Assembly (NCBI GenBank): GCA_963855995.1
Contig: OY979723.1
Coordinates: forward strand, 9,677,013 to 9,741,012
DNA from: Muricea muricata
Lineage: Eukaryota > Cnidaria > Anthozoa > Malacalcyonacea > Plexauridae
Length of the DNA: 64,000 nucleotides
Direction: 5' to 3'
Position 1 is the stretch's first letter. Every line of letters begins with the position of its first letter. The position numbers and the translations under genes were made by a program. The notes beneath the pieces were generated by a model, which saw only the letters and a list, made by a program, of their open reading frames with translations, did not search any database and had not been told where the DNA came from. Shown piece by piece: positions 31,905 through 43,077 of this stretch.

Positions 31905-32091
31905 ATTCTTGTATTTTCACCTTCAATATGTTTCGAAAGTCAAACACTTCCAATTCAGAACCGCCAATCCCTTTTTCAATTCGTTACTTGATAAAGTTCA
32001 CTTGAAACCGCTCGCTAATTGATTCACACAGTCCGCGCCGCAGTATTGAGAAATTATCGACGATCAACAGTGTACAACTCACAAATTACAG
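31905..32091 (+). promoter_or_regulatory. Conserved 5' flank of single/tandem caspase genes, copy B
   Basis: TTTCACCTTCAATATGTTTC, then GAAAGTCAAACACTTCC and TATTGAGAAATTATCGACGA precede the ATG. The same block precedes the ATG at 38447 and the ATG at 47930, with similar spacing. Likely 5' UTR or promoter; no TATA box was identified. Confidence 0.5.
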
Positions 32092-35027
32092 ATGAACCCG
32101 TTGCACAGTGCTGACAGTTCTAATAAAAGTCATAATGAAGAAGGGGAAATAGTGTCAAAGGTGTGATTGCTAATTATTATAGGAAAAGCTGCAATAATGC
32201 TGTCTTTTTACTTGTTAAAAATAACTAAGTGCATCACTCAAGATCAGTGATCTCAATGTTTTTAACATTTTTAACCTTTGTAGTGCTAAAAATATCGAGT
32301 TCACTAATTCCGAACGTCTTGATATAATACAAAACGTCTTGAGAATATTTCGATCATTAATCAAACAAGACTTATTAAAATTGAAACTGTAAATTTTCGA
32401 CTTCATTTCGAAGTCATCTTCAGACAGAATGAAGTACAATATTTTACATCACACATATGTACACTGCTTGTTGAGTCATAGTTATCATAATTATAAACAT
32501 ATTCATATCAATTTTACGTCTTGTTCGAGCGCTATATATTGATTCCCAATATGTCCTCTATATCTGAAATTTGTTTTGTACTTTACTTTTTTAACTTTTC
32601 GGCTAGTTAGGTTTCTCAATTGAAGGAGTTGTACTATACCTCAAAGCTCATCTTTCAAAAGGCTATAACTGTGCGTTTAAACCTTTCTAAATTCCCAATA
32701 ACTTGATTAATTGGAGAGTGAACAAAACTTAATCAATTAATTTAGTATCATTAATTTTTTAGACGAATGAGATTGCACATGAAAGCGATAGTTGCATTTC
32801 TGACAAGGAGCCGATTTCAGTTTCAATCAACACATTCAGTGTAGAAAGCCAACTTGAAGGTAAAGATTTGAAGAGAAAATTTTCCTGAATAACAATATAG
32901 GCACTGGGTAACTCCTCTGCGCCTGGCTTTAGCCGGGGACATCCAATCAATCAAACACGGCCACCTGAGAAACGATCGAAAGAGGCCCATAAGTCAGTGA
33001 CATCTCGAGAAATACCTCGTCGCAACCGTTTAATGTAGCTTTTAAACTGTTTTATAATATAGCATTTGTAAATTCTGAACGTTGATTGGCTAAGAGCCGT
33101 GTTGATATAACTCCATGTCAACACGGAAAATTCCACACAATTTCTCGTTTTTCCAATTTCCACTCGTGTTGATATTTAACAATTATTCGCCGAAGGCGAG
33201 GTGATTATCGGGGAATATTCCCCGAAAAAAAATATTTCCCGAAAATCACCGAGCCTGAGGCGAATAATTGTTTGAGTATTTTTACACAAGTTGTTTTAAT
33301 TTTGTTTATTTCTTTGTCCGTAATTTGTACAAAACGGCAGCTAGTCGCCATTTTGTAAACTTTTTTTTATTGTTATATTCACCTGTAGGTGAATATAAAG
33401 GAATGTCACGTCATATTGGACCAATCACAACGTCGGATTTCTTATGTTCACTTGTGTAAAAATACTAAAACTGTATATCAACACGGAAAATGTTTTATAT
33501 TTCTTAAATTTTGTATGTAAATCCTGTATTCGACAGTTCCAAGACATAATAGTGTCCGAAAGTGTTTTACTACCAGGCCAAAATATTTTGACGACGAAGG
33601 GAGAAAACGTGGGAGTTCTTGGGCTAGGAGCATCTCATCTTATAACTACGCCACTGCCCCTAGAAATAGAAATTAAGTCAGGCTTATTACAGCAAATATG
33701 ACGTCGTTAAAGGTCGTCTTTGAGTGTGTACATTTTTTTGCTGCAGGGCAAGCATTGCATCAAATCAACAACGGCTACGCTCTGGTCATACACAATAGAT
33801 ATTTCAACAAACTTCGATCAAGAAGAGGATCTGAGAAAGATCTTGATGCGATAAAAATCTTCTGTAAGGAAGCAGGTCTCCATCTTGATATAATAGAAAA
33901 TGTCAAAGTCAACGATATCCGCCGCCATTGTCGCCAACTCACACGAGATGAAAGTGAATTTCAAAAATATGATGGTTTCGTTTGTTTTATACTTAGTCAC
34001 GGAAACAGGTAATTATCTAGTTTAATTATATAAAGTGGAACAAGATGATCCTCTTGGTCTGGGTGAGGTCAAACTATGCTTGCTTGTGTTTGATCCACTT
34101 GACCATCTCTGCATTACAAATATTTAACTCCTCCTCCAGACGCAATAATGACGTTTTAAAATCCCCGAAAGTCCAAACTCTTTTACTTGACTACAACATC
34201 TTTGGGTAGACATTATAAACAGAAAAGGTTACTAAACATCGTGAAAAGATGCACTTATTTACATTTACATTTTGGCTTGTGCATTTTTTAGCTCTGGTAT
34301 CTGTGGAGTGTACGACGAAACGATAAGCGTCGAAGAAATTGTATCATATTTCAAAGAAAACAACGACCTTCTCGGAAAACCCAAATTGTTCTTCATCCAA
34401 GCTTGTCGAGCTGACGTCGAAGACGATAACACCGGCATTGATTACGAAAAACCCTTATGCCCACCAGATTCATCCGACATCCTGGTCGCATATTCAACAA
34501 TCGACGGCGAATTATCTTACAGGAACATTCGCAATGGATCATGGTTTATCCAAACTCTGCTCAAGCAAATTAGCACGCATGCTTATAACGAACACTTGAT
34601 GAACATAATGACCATGGTAAACAAAGAAATAGCTGAGAGCGAACTGAGTGGTTACAGACAAATGCCACAGCAGGTTTCGACATTGACAAAATTTGTGTAC
34701 TTCAAGATGGCAGAGGTTGGGAAGATGCTGGAAGCGAAAAACTCTATATTAAGCAGGGACGGCACATCTACAAGGATTGGACCAAATTCATTGGTGGATT
34801 ACAATAACGAGCATGGTGAATCTGATCCCCCTGCGGTTACCAGACCCAGGTCTTTATATGATTATTACCACGATAGCGAGTCTAGACCTTACCGCGGAGA
34901 CACAGGGGCCAGAAGCAGTTTGCTATTGAATCGTTACCACGATAACGAGCCTAGTATTTTCCACCATGCCGTTTGGACCAGACCCGTGACGCCACGGGAT
35001 TCTACTCCTAAGGCATATTATATCTAA
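32092..35027 (+). CDS. Single-domain caspase gene with long C-terminal tail (four exons, 387 aa)
   Basis: Complete: exons 32092-32160, 32763-32859, 33747-34008 and 34292-35027, 1164 nt in frame. Exon 1 reads MNPLHSADSSNKSHNEEGE. The linker exon (residues 24-55) is acidic and Ser-rich. p20 runs from about residue 60 (HQINNGYALVIHNRYF) with the Arg loop RSRRGSEKD and catalytic His140 in SHGN. The last exon has Cys181 in KLFFIQACRA, pocket LSYRNIRNGSWFIQ and VSTLTKFVYFKMAEV. It differs from its relatives in an extra tail of about 90 residues containing YDYYHDSESR and LNRYHDNEPS, two diverged copies of a short motif. A candidate poly(A) signal AATAAA lies at 35269-35274. Substitution of the Gly in QACRG by Ala is shared with two other genes here. 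Confidence 0.88.
33050..33500. mobile_element. ~450-bp insertion in the linker-p20 intron
   Basis: The paralogous intron at 48870-48900 runs straight from TTTTAAAC to TATGTAAATCCTGTATTCGA, while here about 450 bp intervene. Ends carry GTGTTGATATAAC / TATATCAACACGG. The centre has ATTATTCGCCGAAGGCGA mirrored by CCTGAGGCGAATAATTG. Related pieces are at 8941-8995, 13380-13410 and 37070-37150. Confidence 0.7.
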
Positions 35028-35268
35028 AATTAGACTGGAACTTTCACGACTTTTTTCTTGTTACCCGTAATACGATAACAGGGCTTTGTGAGTATAAAAT
35101 GACTATGAAATTGATTAGATTGAGAAGTAACAGACTAAGGCTGCTCAAGTTGATGGATGTCTTTGGTTTGCGCTTATGTTGTAATAACGGTTGGTAAAAG
35201 TAATGTGACTTAGTGTTATTGTACACCTGTCTATGTACATACATAACAATAGTGTACCGTAATAAGGT

Positions 35269-35274
35269 AATAAA
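35269..35274 (+). terminator. Candidate polyadenylation signal AATAAA
   Basis: AATAAA about 240 bp after the stop of the 387-aa caspase, followed by a T-rich stretch (TTATTTTATTTTTGTC). Consistent with a 3' end, motif-level only. Confidence 0.45.
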
Positions 35275-35455
35275 CACACTTATTTTATTTTTGTCTCGGT
35301 TTTCTTTGATGTACCGCGGGCTGTATCTCAGATACAGTTCTTGAATAAATAATTAGATCAAACTTGTGGAAAAATCTCGACGAATTTCGACTTAAATTGT
35401 TTAAAGTCGAAAGATTCAACTAGAAAACCTCCTCAAAAATAAAATAAGTTAGTTA

Positions 35456-35560
35456 AATACCTCGAAAGTCGGGATTTATGGCGTATACAGCCCTCGGACG
35501 CTGCGCGTCCTCGCGGGCTGTATACGCCATAAATCCCTCCTTCTCGGTATTTAACTCTAA
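35456..35560. repeat. Perfect-armed hairpin
   Basis: GGGATTTATGGCGTATACAG pairs exactly with CTGTATACGCCATAAATCCC around a GC-rich loop (CGGACGCTGCGCGTCCTCG). Outer TAAATACC / GGTATTTAA also pair. Probably a MITE. Confidence 0.7.
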
Positions 35561-36250
35561 CATACAGTGTGTCCCAGAAAAAAGGCTACCCTGTGATGTC
35601 AAGCGTTAGCGCCGTACGTTTGAATTTGAATGTTTTAATCCCCTAAGGAGGCCTAAGGAGCCCATTCTGTGTTATTTTGGCAGAACAATTTCAATTAACT
35701 TGCAACGTAAGCATAAAAAATCTCTGTGTAGCAGAGAATTACGCTTTTTTGGACTCATTAGGGAGTTAAAGCATTCACAATTTCGAACGCTCGACACTGT
35801 TGCTTGATTTCAAAAGGTAGCCTTTTTTACGCCTAATAGCGTAATGTATACAAGCATATATATCTATCATATACATGATATATAGATGTATATATATTAC
35901 ACTATAGTAATAGTGTAATATATATATATATATACATCTATATATCTGTCATATAGCGACACAGCAAGAGTGTAACAGTAATCGCGTAATACGGACACAT
36001 CTATGCACACATCTATGCAACCATGATATACATGCATACGTCAAAAGTGCTGTGCTGTGATACAATATCAATGTTGCGAACAATGTTGTATTAGGACTTT
36101 GTCGCGGTAGGTAACACCACAGTCGATACTTAATACCGAAAGGTCATCTGCAGTGATTTCCAGACCAGCTATTCGCCATGCTTCCGCTTCTCTTTAGGAC
36201 ACTTGTTGAAAAAATATTAAACCTTCTGTCATTTTAACTTTTAGGCAGGC
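35561..36250. other. Intergenic, TE-like end and TA microsatellite
   Basis: CAGTGTGTCCCAGAAAAAAG at 35566 and CAAAAGGTAGCCTTTTTTAC near 35813 look like inverted element ends (CAGAAAAAAGGCTACC versus GGTAGCCTTTTTTAC). It is followed by a TATATATACATC microsatellite (35850-35950). No gene seen. Confidence 0.45.
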
Positions 36251-36428
36251 AACTCTTGTGCGAACCCAGCTACATAGTATATATTACAACATTAAATTTC
36301 TTACCAGGAAATATGAAATAGCAATAGATTTCTCACCACAAATTTATAGTGCTTGTATTTTCCGAATTCCTGGTGAGAAATTTAATGTATTTCGTACTTA
36401 TTTCGTATTTCCAAGTAAGAAATTTAAA

Positions 36429-36944
36429 AGGAAATGGCAACAAAAATTTCCATTGTCACATTTGAAAGAGACTCTAAAAGTAATATATAGAAGTCTTTTA
36501 CAAAATTTTTATATCTGTTTTACTTTGGGCGATATTGTCACCTGAATAATCGAGCTGTCCGCCATCTTGGATTAATTTTTAACCTCATTAACAATGTTTT
36601 GGTGACGTCACAACAGGGACAAGCCATTCAAAGCATCTCCTAAATACCTACCAACAATCAAATATTGTTTAAAACCTTTTCAGTCCGTGCTGAAATCTGA
36701 AACACTTACCATTTGTGTGGTTAATGGAGAAGATTAATCATTGTGTCGTAAGAAAAAAAATTGCGTGACCCCAGTAGTGACGTATCATGCATATCTACAA
36801 ATATCCAAGATGGCGGACAGCTAAAGATTGTTCAAGTCAAAATATCTCACCAAATAAGACAAATATAAAAATTCTGTAATAGACTTCTATGCAATGTTTT
36901 GGAGTCTCTTTCAAATAAGACGATAATAATTTTTGTTGCTTTTA
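36429..36944. mobile_element. Palindromic TA-type MITE, third family copy
   Basis: GGAAATGGCAACAAAAATTT at the left, AATTTTTGTTGC at the right, with inner GCCATCTTGGAT and ATCCAAGATGGC arms, as in 10602-11117 but diverged and inserted elsewhere. A separate small hairpin (ATTAAATTTCTTACCAGGAA / TTCCTGGTGAGAAATTTAAT) lies just upstream at about 36290-36388. Confidence 0.75.
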
Positions 36945-37704
36945 ATGTTATTATAATTACTAGGTGGGCAGAAAAGTTGCCTGTGGAGGAGGCTATGCCA
37001 AAAGTGGCAAATTCCGAATTTAATTTGCACATTTTTGCCACACAATTTCTCGTTTTTCCAATTTCCACTCGTGTTGATATAACTGTATATCAACACGGAA
37101 AATGTTTTATATTTCTTAAATAAAACACGGAAAATGTTTTGTATTTCTTAAATAAAACATTTTGTTGCATTTGAGGACCGTCTGTCTCGTTACAATGGTT
37201 ACTTAATGGACGTTGAACGAAATGATGCAGTTAAAATCTAAGTATAAAAAGTAATGCTCCCATTATTTAGTTCGTATAAAATAGAATAACAACGAAAATA
37301 TTTTCAAAATATTTTTGATATTGTTTATGTAAATGCGAAATAAAATGACGTAGCACGTGGGCTTCATCAACCTGAAACAAACACGAGTAAACATCAAAAT
37401 TTCCTCGGTGAATTTTAGTTACTTTTATCAGTTGTTGCCAGTGCTCAATTTTGGCTCCTTAATTGCTGCCTTGAATAAAGCTGAATTTACGAAATCATTT
37501 GTTTTCACTCAATTCCGGTAGTTGTTACACAAAACGCTAGATAAACGTAAGACCATACTAAAAATCATATTTTAACTGTATTCGCTTGAATTTGGTAAAC
37601 TGTTTAAGGGAGTGTTTCGTAACGTGTGACGCGATGACCAATGCAAAAAAATCAGGCTGCGATAAACCGAACATTTTCGAGTCGCGGCGCGGCACTCAAA
37701 CAGT

Positions 37705-38062
37705 AGGGAGCTTAATATCGACAACGCGGCAAGTTCGAAGACACAGTGTCAATATATTAGTACAGGAAGAGGCTTCTTAAAATTTGATTATTTTAGTAAC
37801 CGTTTAAAGCTTGTTTTCGTAACTTCCAAAAATTTTTGGTGGCCAAAACGATATGCTTTCTGCTATAAGTTGGACTTCCAAAACACGTTGTAGCATGCTT
37901 TCGCGTTGCTCAAGGGACGTGATAATTCTAAGTTTGATGTTGTATTAGGCATGGCCGCGCACTTGAGAATATCCCTGGGACCACAAATTATTCATGGCTG
38001 TTGTCTTCTATTAAAATATCCTTTGTTATGAAGCCGCGTTGTCGATCTAAAGCTCCCTAGTG
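37705..38062. mobile_element. MITE with TAGGGAGCTT termini
   Basis: TAGGGAGCTTAATATCGACA and its inverse TTGTCGATCTAAAGCTCCCTA about 360 bp apart, with CGCGGC continuing both arms. Non-coding. Located upstream of the 321-aa caspase gene. Confidence 0.7.
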
Positions 38063-38446
38063 ATGAGAGGCCGTGTTACATCGAATGTACAAACTCGAGC
38101 TGAAGGCAAGATTTGTAAATCAGACTTATTGTAAAATTGTGAATCTGACGGCCACAAATGGCGTCAATGGCCCTATCTTCGCTATTGTTTCACAACAGGG
38201 ATGAAACTTAGTTAGCACGTATTTTATCACTCTTTTATTCAAAAAGAGAGGGATCTTTGTTATTTTAATTTTGCTATTTATGTATTTTCACCTTCAACAT
38301 GATTCGAAAGTAAAACACTTCCAACAGGGAAGAAGCAAACGCCAATCTATTTTTCATTTCGTCAATTGATAAAGTGCGCCACTTTATTTACAGTGCATGC
38401 AGTATGTTGATGTATTATCGACGAGTAAACAACTAACAAATCATAG

Positions 38447-41266
38447 ATGAACCCTACTGATAGTTACGTTAAAAGTTTGGAGGAAGAAGGAATCTTAAAG
38501 GTGAGATTGTTAATGGTTATAGAATGAAACATCATCTAAAAATTAGCATCTTGATACTCAATTATAAGAGAACAGGATAAGTTCTTTGTGTCTCAAAGCC
38601 AGCAATGGTCCTAATCCTGTTCTCCAAATTCCTTTGTTTTGTGGTCAAGTGATTAATGCTGTATATAAGTATATACACCTTTTTACTTTAGCCTGTCCGA
38701 TGATGATTTTGTAATAAAATCGAAATATCACAAACTCATTCTCGTCTTGTTATAATCCGTATCCCGTTTCAAGATGCTAATCAGTCTTTGGAATATGTTT
38801 TAGTCTGCATTTTTTGACATTGTCTGCTAGTAATAGGTTTTGTAATTGTTATATTGGTAAAAGCTTCAATCATGAAAATGAAATAGACATCATTGAGAAT
38901 CAGTGGTCTTGATAACACTTTTGAACCTTTATGATCTTAAAAGACCACCTAGTTAGCTTTTTAATTAAAAGAGTTGTGATAAACCTGAAAACTCGTCATT
39001 TTTCTATGGCTATGACAGTTCCACTCAAGTCCCAATTAACGCAATTAACTGAGACCGCTTGTATCAAAGGCGTTTAGCTTAAACGGTGGATAAGAATCAC
39101 TTTTACATCCAGCACGGAGCCAAAATTATGAGTTTGATATAATAGATATTTAGTTTCATACATAATTGTTCTTCTCAGGTCAAATAACTTTAGCTGGTTT
39201 GTTTATACAACATGCAAACTTGTTTTATATTTTTGACTTATCCAACGTTTAAGCTAGACGCCCCTGATACAAGCGGCCTTTGCAGCGTCAACAAAACTAA
39301 TCAATGCATCTAGTATGATTTCTGTTTTCTTAATTTTTCAGACAAATGAGATTGCACATGAAAGTGATTGTTGCAATCCTGACAAAGAGCCGATTTCGGT
39401 TTCAATCACCACATCTAGTGCAGAAAGCGAACTTGAAGGTAAAGATTTAAAGAGAAACGTTTCCTCGATAATAAGGACTGGAGTACCTCCTTTGGGCCTG
39501 GCTCTAGCCAGGGGTATCCAATCAATCGAGCCAGGGCACCTGAGAAACGATCGAAAGGGGCCCCTAAGTCAGTGACATCTCGCGAGATAGTTCGTTGCAA
39601 AGGTTTAATGTAGCTTTTAAACTATTATTTTTTGTGTAAACCCAGTACTCGACCGTTCTAAGACATAATATAGTGTCCGAAAGTGTTTTACCACAAGGCC
39701 CATTTTTGACGACGAACGGGGAAAACGCGCAGAGGTCCTTAGGCCAGGGACACCTTATCTTATTACGACGCCACTGCCTCTGGAAATTTCTAAGGTTTAT
39801 TACACCAAATATGACATAGTTAAAGGTCGTCTTTAAGACCTTAAACATTTGTTTGAGCGTGTACAAAATGTTTTTGTAGGGCAGATAGGAAACGAATACG
39901 AAAAGGCTTTACAGGAATCATTGCATCAAATCAACAATGGCTACGCTCTGGTCATACACAATAGATTTTTCAACGAACTTCGATCAAGAAGAGGATCTGA
40001 AAAAGATCTTGAGGCGATAAAAATCTTCTGTAAGGAAGCAGGTCTCCATCCGGATATTATAGAAAATGTCAAAGTCAACGAGATCCGCAGCCACTGTCGC
40101 CAACTCACACGAGAGAAAAGTGAATTTCAAAAATATGATGGTTTTGTTTGTTTCATACTCAGCCACGGAAATCGGTAATTATCTAGTACGGTGCTTTATA
40201 GGCATGGTGCACGGGTTGTTTATTTAACCCTTGATTCTTAGGGAATTAGTATTGAAAACCATGATTTTAAAAATATTTCTTTGTTAAAAAATAAAGGCTA
40301 CTGTACATGCAAACGTTTCACACAGAAATTCATCCTCTTCCTCCTATTACATAGAAATGATCCTCTTTGGATGTCTGTCGTCAGCAACAATGAACGCAAG
40401 CAACCTCTTTGATATTGACTACAACAATTGCTTGCTTAACTAGCTTCTTGTCCTGGTCGATCTCTGTCTACCTCTTATTAACCATCAACTTCCTGCGCCT
40501 TCACAAACTATGCTTACTTGTGTTTGATCCACCTGACAATCTCTGTAATACAAATTATTTAACTCCTTCTCTAATTTCAAACCCAAATGACGTTTTAAAA
40601 TTCCTAAAAGTTAGAGTTCTACTTGACCACAAAAAAATGGTAGAAATTAAAACTTTAAGGACTGCATGTAAATAGCAAAAGTTATACTAAACATCGTGAA
40701 AAGATGCACTAAGGACCATTTACATTTTCGCTTGTAAATTCTATAGTTCTGTTATCTGTGGAGTGTCTGGAGATACGATAAGCGTCGAAGAAATTGTATC
40801 CTATTTCAAAGAAAACAACGACCTTCTCGGAAAACCCAAATTGTTCTTCATCCAAGCTTGTCGAGCTGACGTCGAAGACGACAACCCCTGGATTGATTAT
40901 GAAAAAACCTTATGCCCACCAGATTCACCCGACATCCTGGTCGCATATTCAACAATCGACGGCGAATTAGCACACAGGCATATTCGCACTGGATCATGGT
41001 TCATCCAAACTCTGCTCAAGCAGATTAGCACGCATGCGTATAACGAACACTTGATGGACATAATGATTTTGGTGAATAAAAAGATAGCCGAGAGCGAACT
41101 GAGTGGTTACAGACAAATGCCACAGCAGGTTTCGACATTGACAAAATTTGTGTACTTCAAGATGGCAGAGGTTGGGAAGGTGCTGGAAGCGAAAAACTCT
41201 ATATATACTAAGCAGAGAAGGCACATCTACAAGGATGAAACCAAATTCCTTAGCGGTTTACAATAA
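38447..41266 (+). CDS. Single-domain caspase gene with frameshifted C-terminus (four exons, 321 aa)
   Basis: Complete: exons 38447-38500, 39342-39438, 39880-40174 and 40747-41266, 966 nt in frame. Exon 1 reads MNPTDSYVKSLEEEGILK. The linker exon is acidic and starts TNEIAHESDCCNPDKE. The p20 exon has GQIGNEYEKALQES before GYALVIHNRFF, Arg loop RSRRGSEKD and catalytic His146 in SHGN. Cys187 is in KLFFIQACRA; the pocket is LAHRHIRTGSWFIQ, with Arg kept and aromatic Tyr replaced by His. After AKNSI the gene differs from its relatives: four extra bases in CTCTATATATACTAAG shift the frame, giving a basic tail (TKQRRHIYKDETKF) instead of LSREGTSTR. The catalytic domain is unaffected. Intron 1 contains two MITEs. 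Confidence 0.87.
38533..38790. mobile_element. Insertion with ATTAGCATCTTGA ends in intron 1
   Basis: AATTAGCATCTTGATACTC and the inverse GTTTCAAGATGCTAATCAG about 250 bp apart, with AATTATAAGAGAACAGG between. Corresponding introns in the other genes lack it. Non-coding. Confidence 0.55.
39053..39290. mobile_element. Palindromic MITE, TTTAGCTTAAACGGTGGATA family, copy 2
   Basis: CTTGTATCAAAGGCGTTTAG at the left and the inverse CTAGACGCCCCTGATACAAG at the right. The paralogous intron near 23230 goes directly from AATTAACTG to GAGCGTCAAC, an empty site. Confidence 0.78.
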
Positions 41267-41315
41267 CGAGCTAGACTTGCACCAAGTCTGCCTCTTGAAT
41301 GGAATTTTGAATTAA

Positions 41316-41336
41316 GGAGGGCGGGCGGGTGGGCGG
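41316..41336 (+). other. Potential G-quadruplex in the 3' flank
   Basis: GGAGGGCGGGCGGGTGGGCGG, four GGG runs with one-base loops, about 50 bp after the stop. Homologous to 25239-25257. Confidence 0.5.
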
Positions 41337-41399
41337 ACGAAAAAGCAGGAAGCGGAGAGACAGACTTATTTCCTTGCAGCGCGACAATTTTACCGGTTG

Positions 41400-42400
41400 A
41401 AAATTCAATCGGAGGCGGGGCTAAATATTGCCGCTAATTATTGTTCATCACAGAGTAGTTTATAATAATTAATTTAATTATGTATATGTATGCGATATTT
41501 ATTTACGATTTACAAAGTATAAACAGAATTATAAACAAGATTAACAACGCTGAATATTAAAATTAAGGTGGCTCCCTACTATTTTAGTTCAAAAGTGCAT
41601 TGTAGCCGTTAAGACCCTCGCATTTCCACATCTTTCATGATAAAAATATGAAATTCAGTACAAGTGTTATTGAAGTCTTACTGAAGATTTTATGGTTGTG
41701 ATTGTGTGCTAGAAGGTTGTTGCCATGGCAACAAATGGATTAGAACATGGCTTACTTTTCGTCTTCTTCCCACAATTTTCGGGATTTCCTTCGGTGAATT
41801 ATTTTTTAATTGAACAAGTTGCATGATATTGGCGTAATCGTTTCACTTACACATTTTAAAAAAATTTAATCGATACATTTTTTTTATTATTCTCCAAAAT
41901 GTTAAAAATCAATATTAAAAAAAAATCCCTTAGATTAAAATTTACAAAAATGTGACATTACAAGCGTCTGAGCGAGGTTAATCGATGAGCAAAATTTTAA
42001 AAAAATTCACCGAAGAAAACGGGCGAAATTTGTAGTCAAATTTCATTAAATTTCATTATATTTTTTGCTCTAACGTCATAAAATTTTTGAAATCACGCGT
42101 GGAATCCGACACAATCCACCTACACGACCCTCATGTAATATGACACCGCACGTGTTAAAAATAGCATTTACTCGGACAAACATTGCGCGATTTATGCATA
42201 GACACTATTACACGAAGGCATAACTAGCGAGCAAAGTTTGTTTTTTTCCCGTTTTTACGATAGAAACTGGAGAAATTGTTGAAATTTATTACTTTGTTTA
42301 TTATTTAACGTATTCAAACGAGCAAAAAAGGTTTAAAAATTTAGTTTAACGGTGGATTATTGTGTTTGATTATTGTTGTCGTGTCCGACTACCGAGTATA
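41400..42400. other. Unassigned AT-rich spacer
   Basis: No gene seen. Starts at a divergence point from the other caspase 3' flanks (after TTTTACCGGTTGA). Contains T- and A-runs. It may be the 5' side of the THAP-containing element that follows. Confidence 0.4.
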
Positions 42401-42402
42401 CT

Positions 42403-42677
42403 ATGGTTAAGAGATGTGCTTGGGGTACATGTAAAACTGACTCGCGCTATCTTGAAAGGTTGATAAAGGGTGGAAAAGTTATAAATTTTCATCTTTTCCT
42501 TCCGAGAAAAAATTAAAAGAACGTAGGGAATTGTGGATTCGTTCTTGTAGCCGGGCAGATGACTTTAAATGTACGAAGGATAGCTACATAATTATGCAGC
42601 TTGCATTTTGTGGGAGAGAACGGGCCGACCGACAAAGATCCATATCCTGTTCCAGCTACAGCTAGTAGAGAAAAAGT
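42403..42677 (+). pseudogene. THAP zinc-finger exon relic with two frame breaks
   Basis: The ATG at 42403 opens MVKRCAWGTCKTDSRYLERL, the typical start of a C2CH THAP DNA-binding domain. After INFHLF the frame shifts (FPSEKKLKERRELWIRSC), then again, to ICSLHFVGENGPTDKDPY, which carries the Cys-x2-His end and the usual Gly-Pro-Thr and Pro-rich finish. The zinc ligands are recognisable but spread over three frames, so it is non-functional as read. THAP domains occur in P-element transposases and in host genes derived from them; I see no transposase downstream. Confidence 0.82.
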
Positions 42678-42894
42678 TTGTTTTTTTTTGTATACTGTAT
42701 GTCTACATATTACTTTTTATTCAGTAATTTAAAGTTCATTTAAAAACCTGCGCCATGTTAGGCTGTTTACATGTGTACATGACCTTAAGATGACCTAACG
42801 AGTACGACACATAATTTGCATTCCCACAATGTATAATATTTGGTGTTTTTTAATAGATCAAGCGGCTTTATAGAAGGTTGATAAAGGGTGGAAC

Positions 42895-43070
42895 ATAGCG
42901 CTTTTGCATCTAGTCGGCCATTTACAATCTTGAGCGTTCTTCCTTTTTCTTCAGTATTTTCTGAACAGCACAAAGGCTAATCTTCTGTTTCCTGGCAATA
43001 TCACGTTTCCAAAGTGTCCACTTCAGCTCTTTCTTCCACTGTCAAGTTCCTTTTCTTTGCCATCTTTAAC
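42895..43070 (-). mobile_element. Tc1 transposase N-terminal fragment
   Basis: Matches the left-arm Tc1 remnant: CATCTAGTCGGCCATTTACA joins directly to the helix-turn-helix region (TTCCTTTTTCTTCAGTATTT ... CCACTGTCAAGTTCCTTTTC). It has lost the middle and the terminal part. The sequence after it continues into the same duplicated flank as at 26345, so it is the same ancestral insertion further deleted. Confidence 0.8.
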
Positions 43071-43077
43071 CACTTTC

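Noticed and set aside
37586-37780. 64-codon open frame upstream of the 321-aa caspase
   Set aside because: Partly overlaps a MITE arm (TAGGGAGCTT) and has no counterpart upstream of the related genes.
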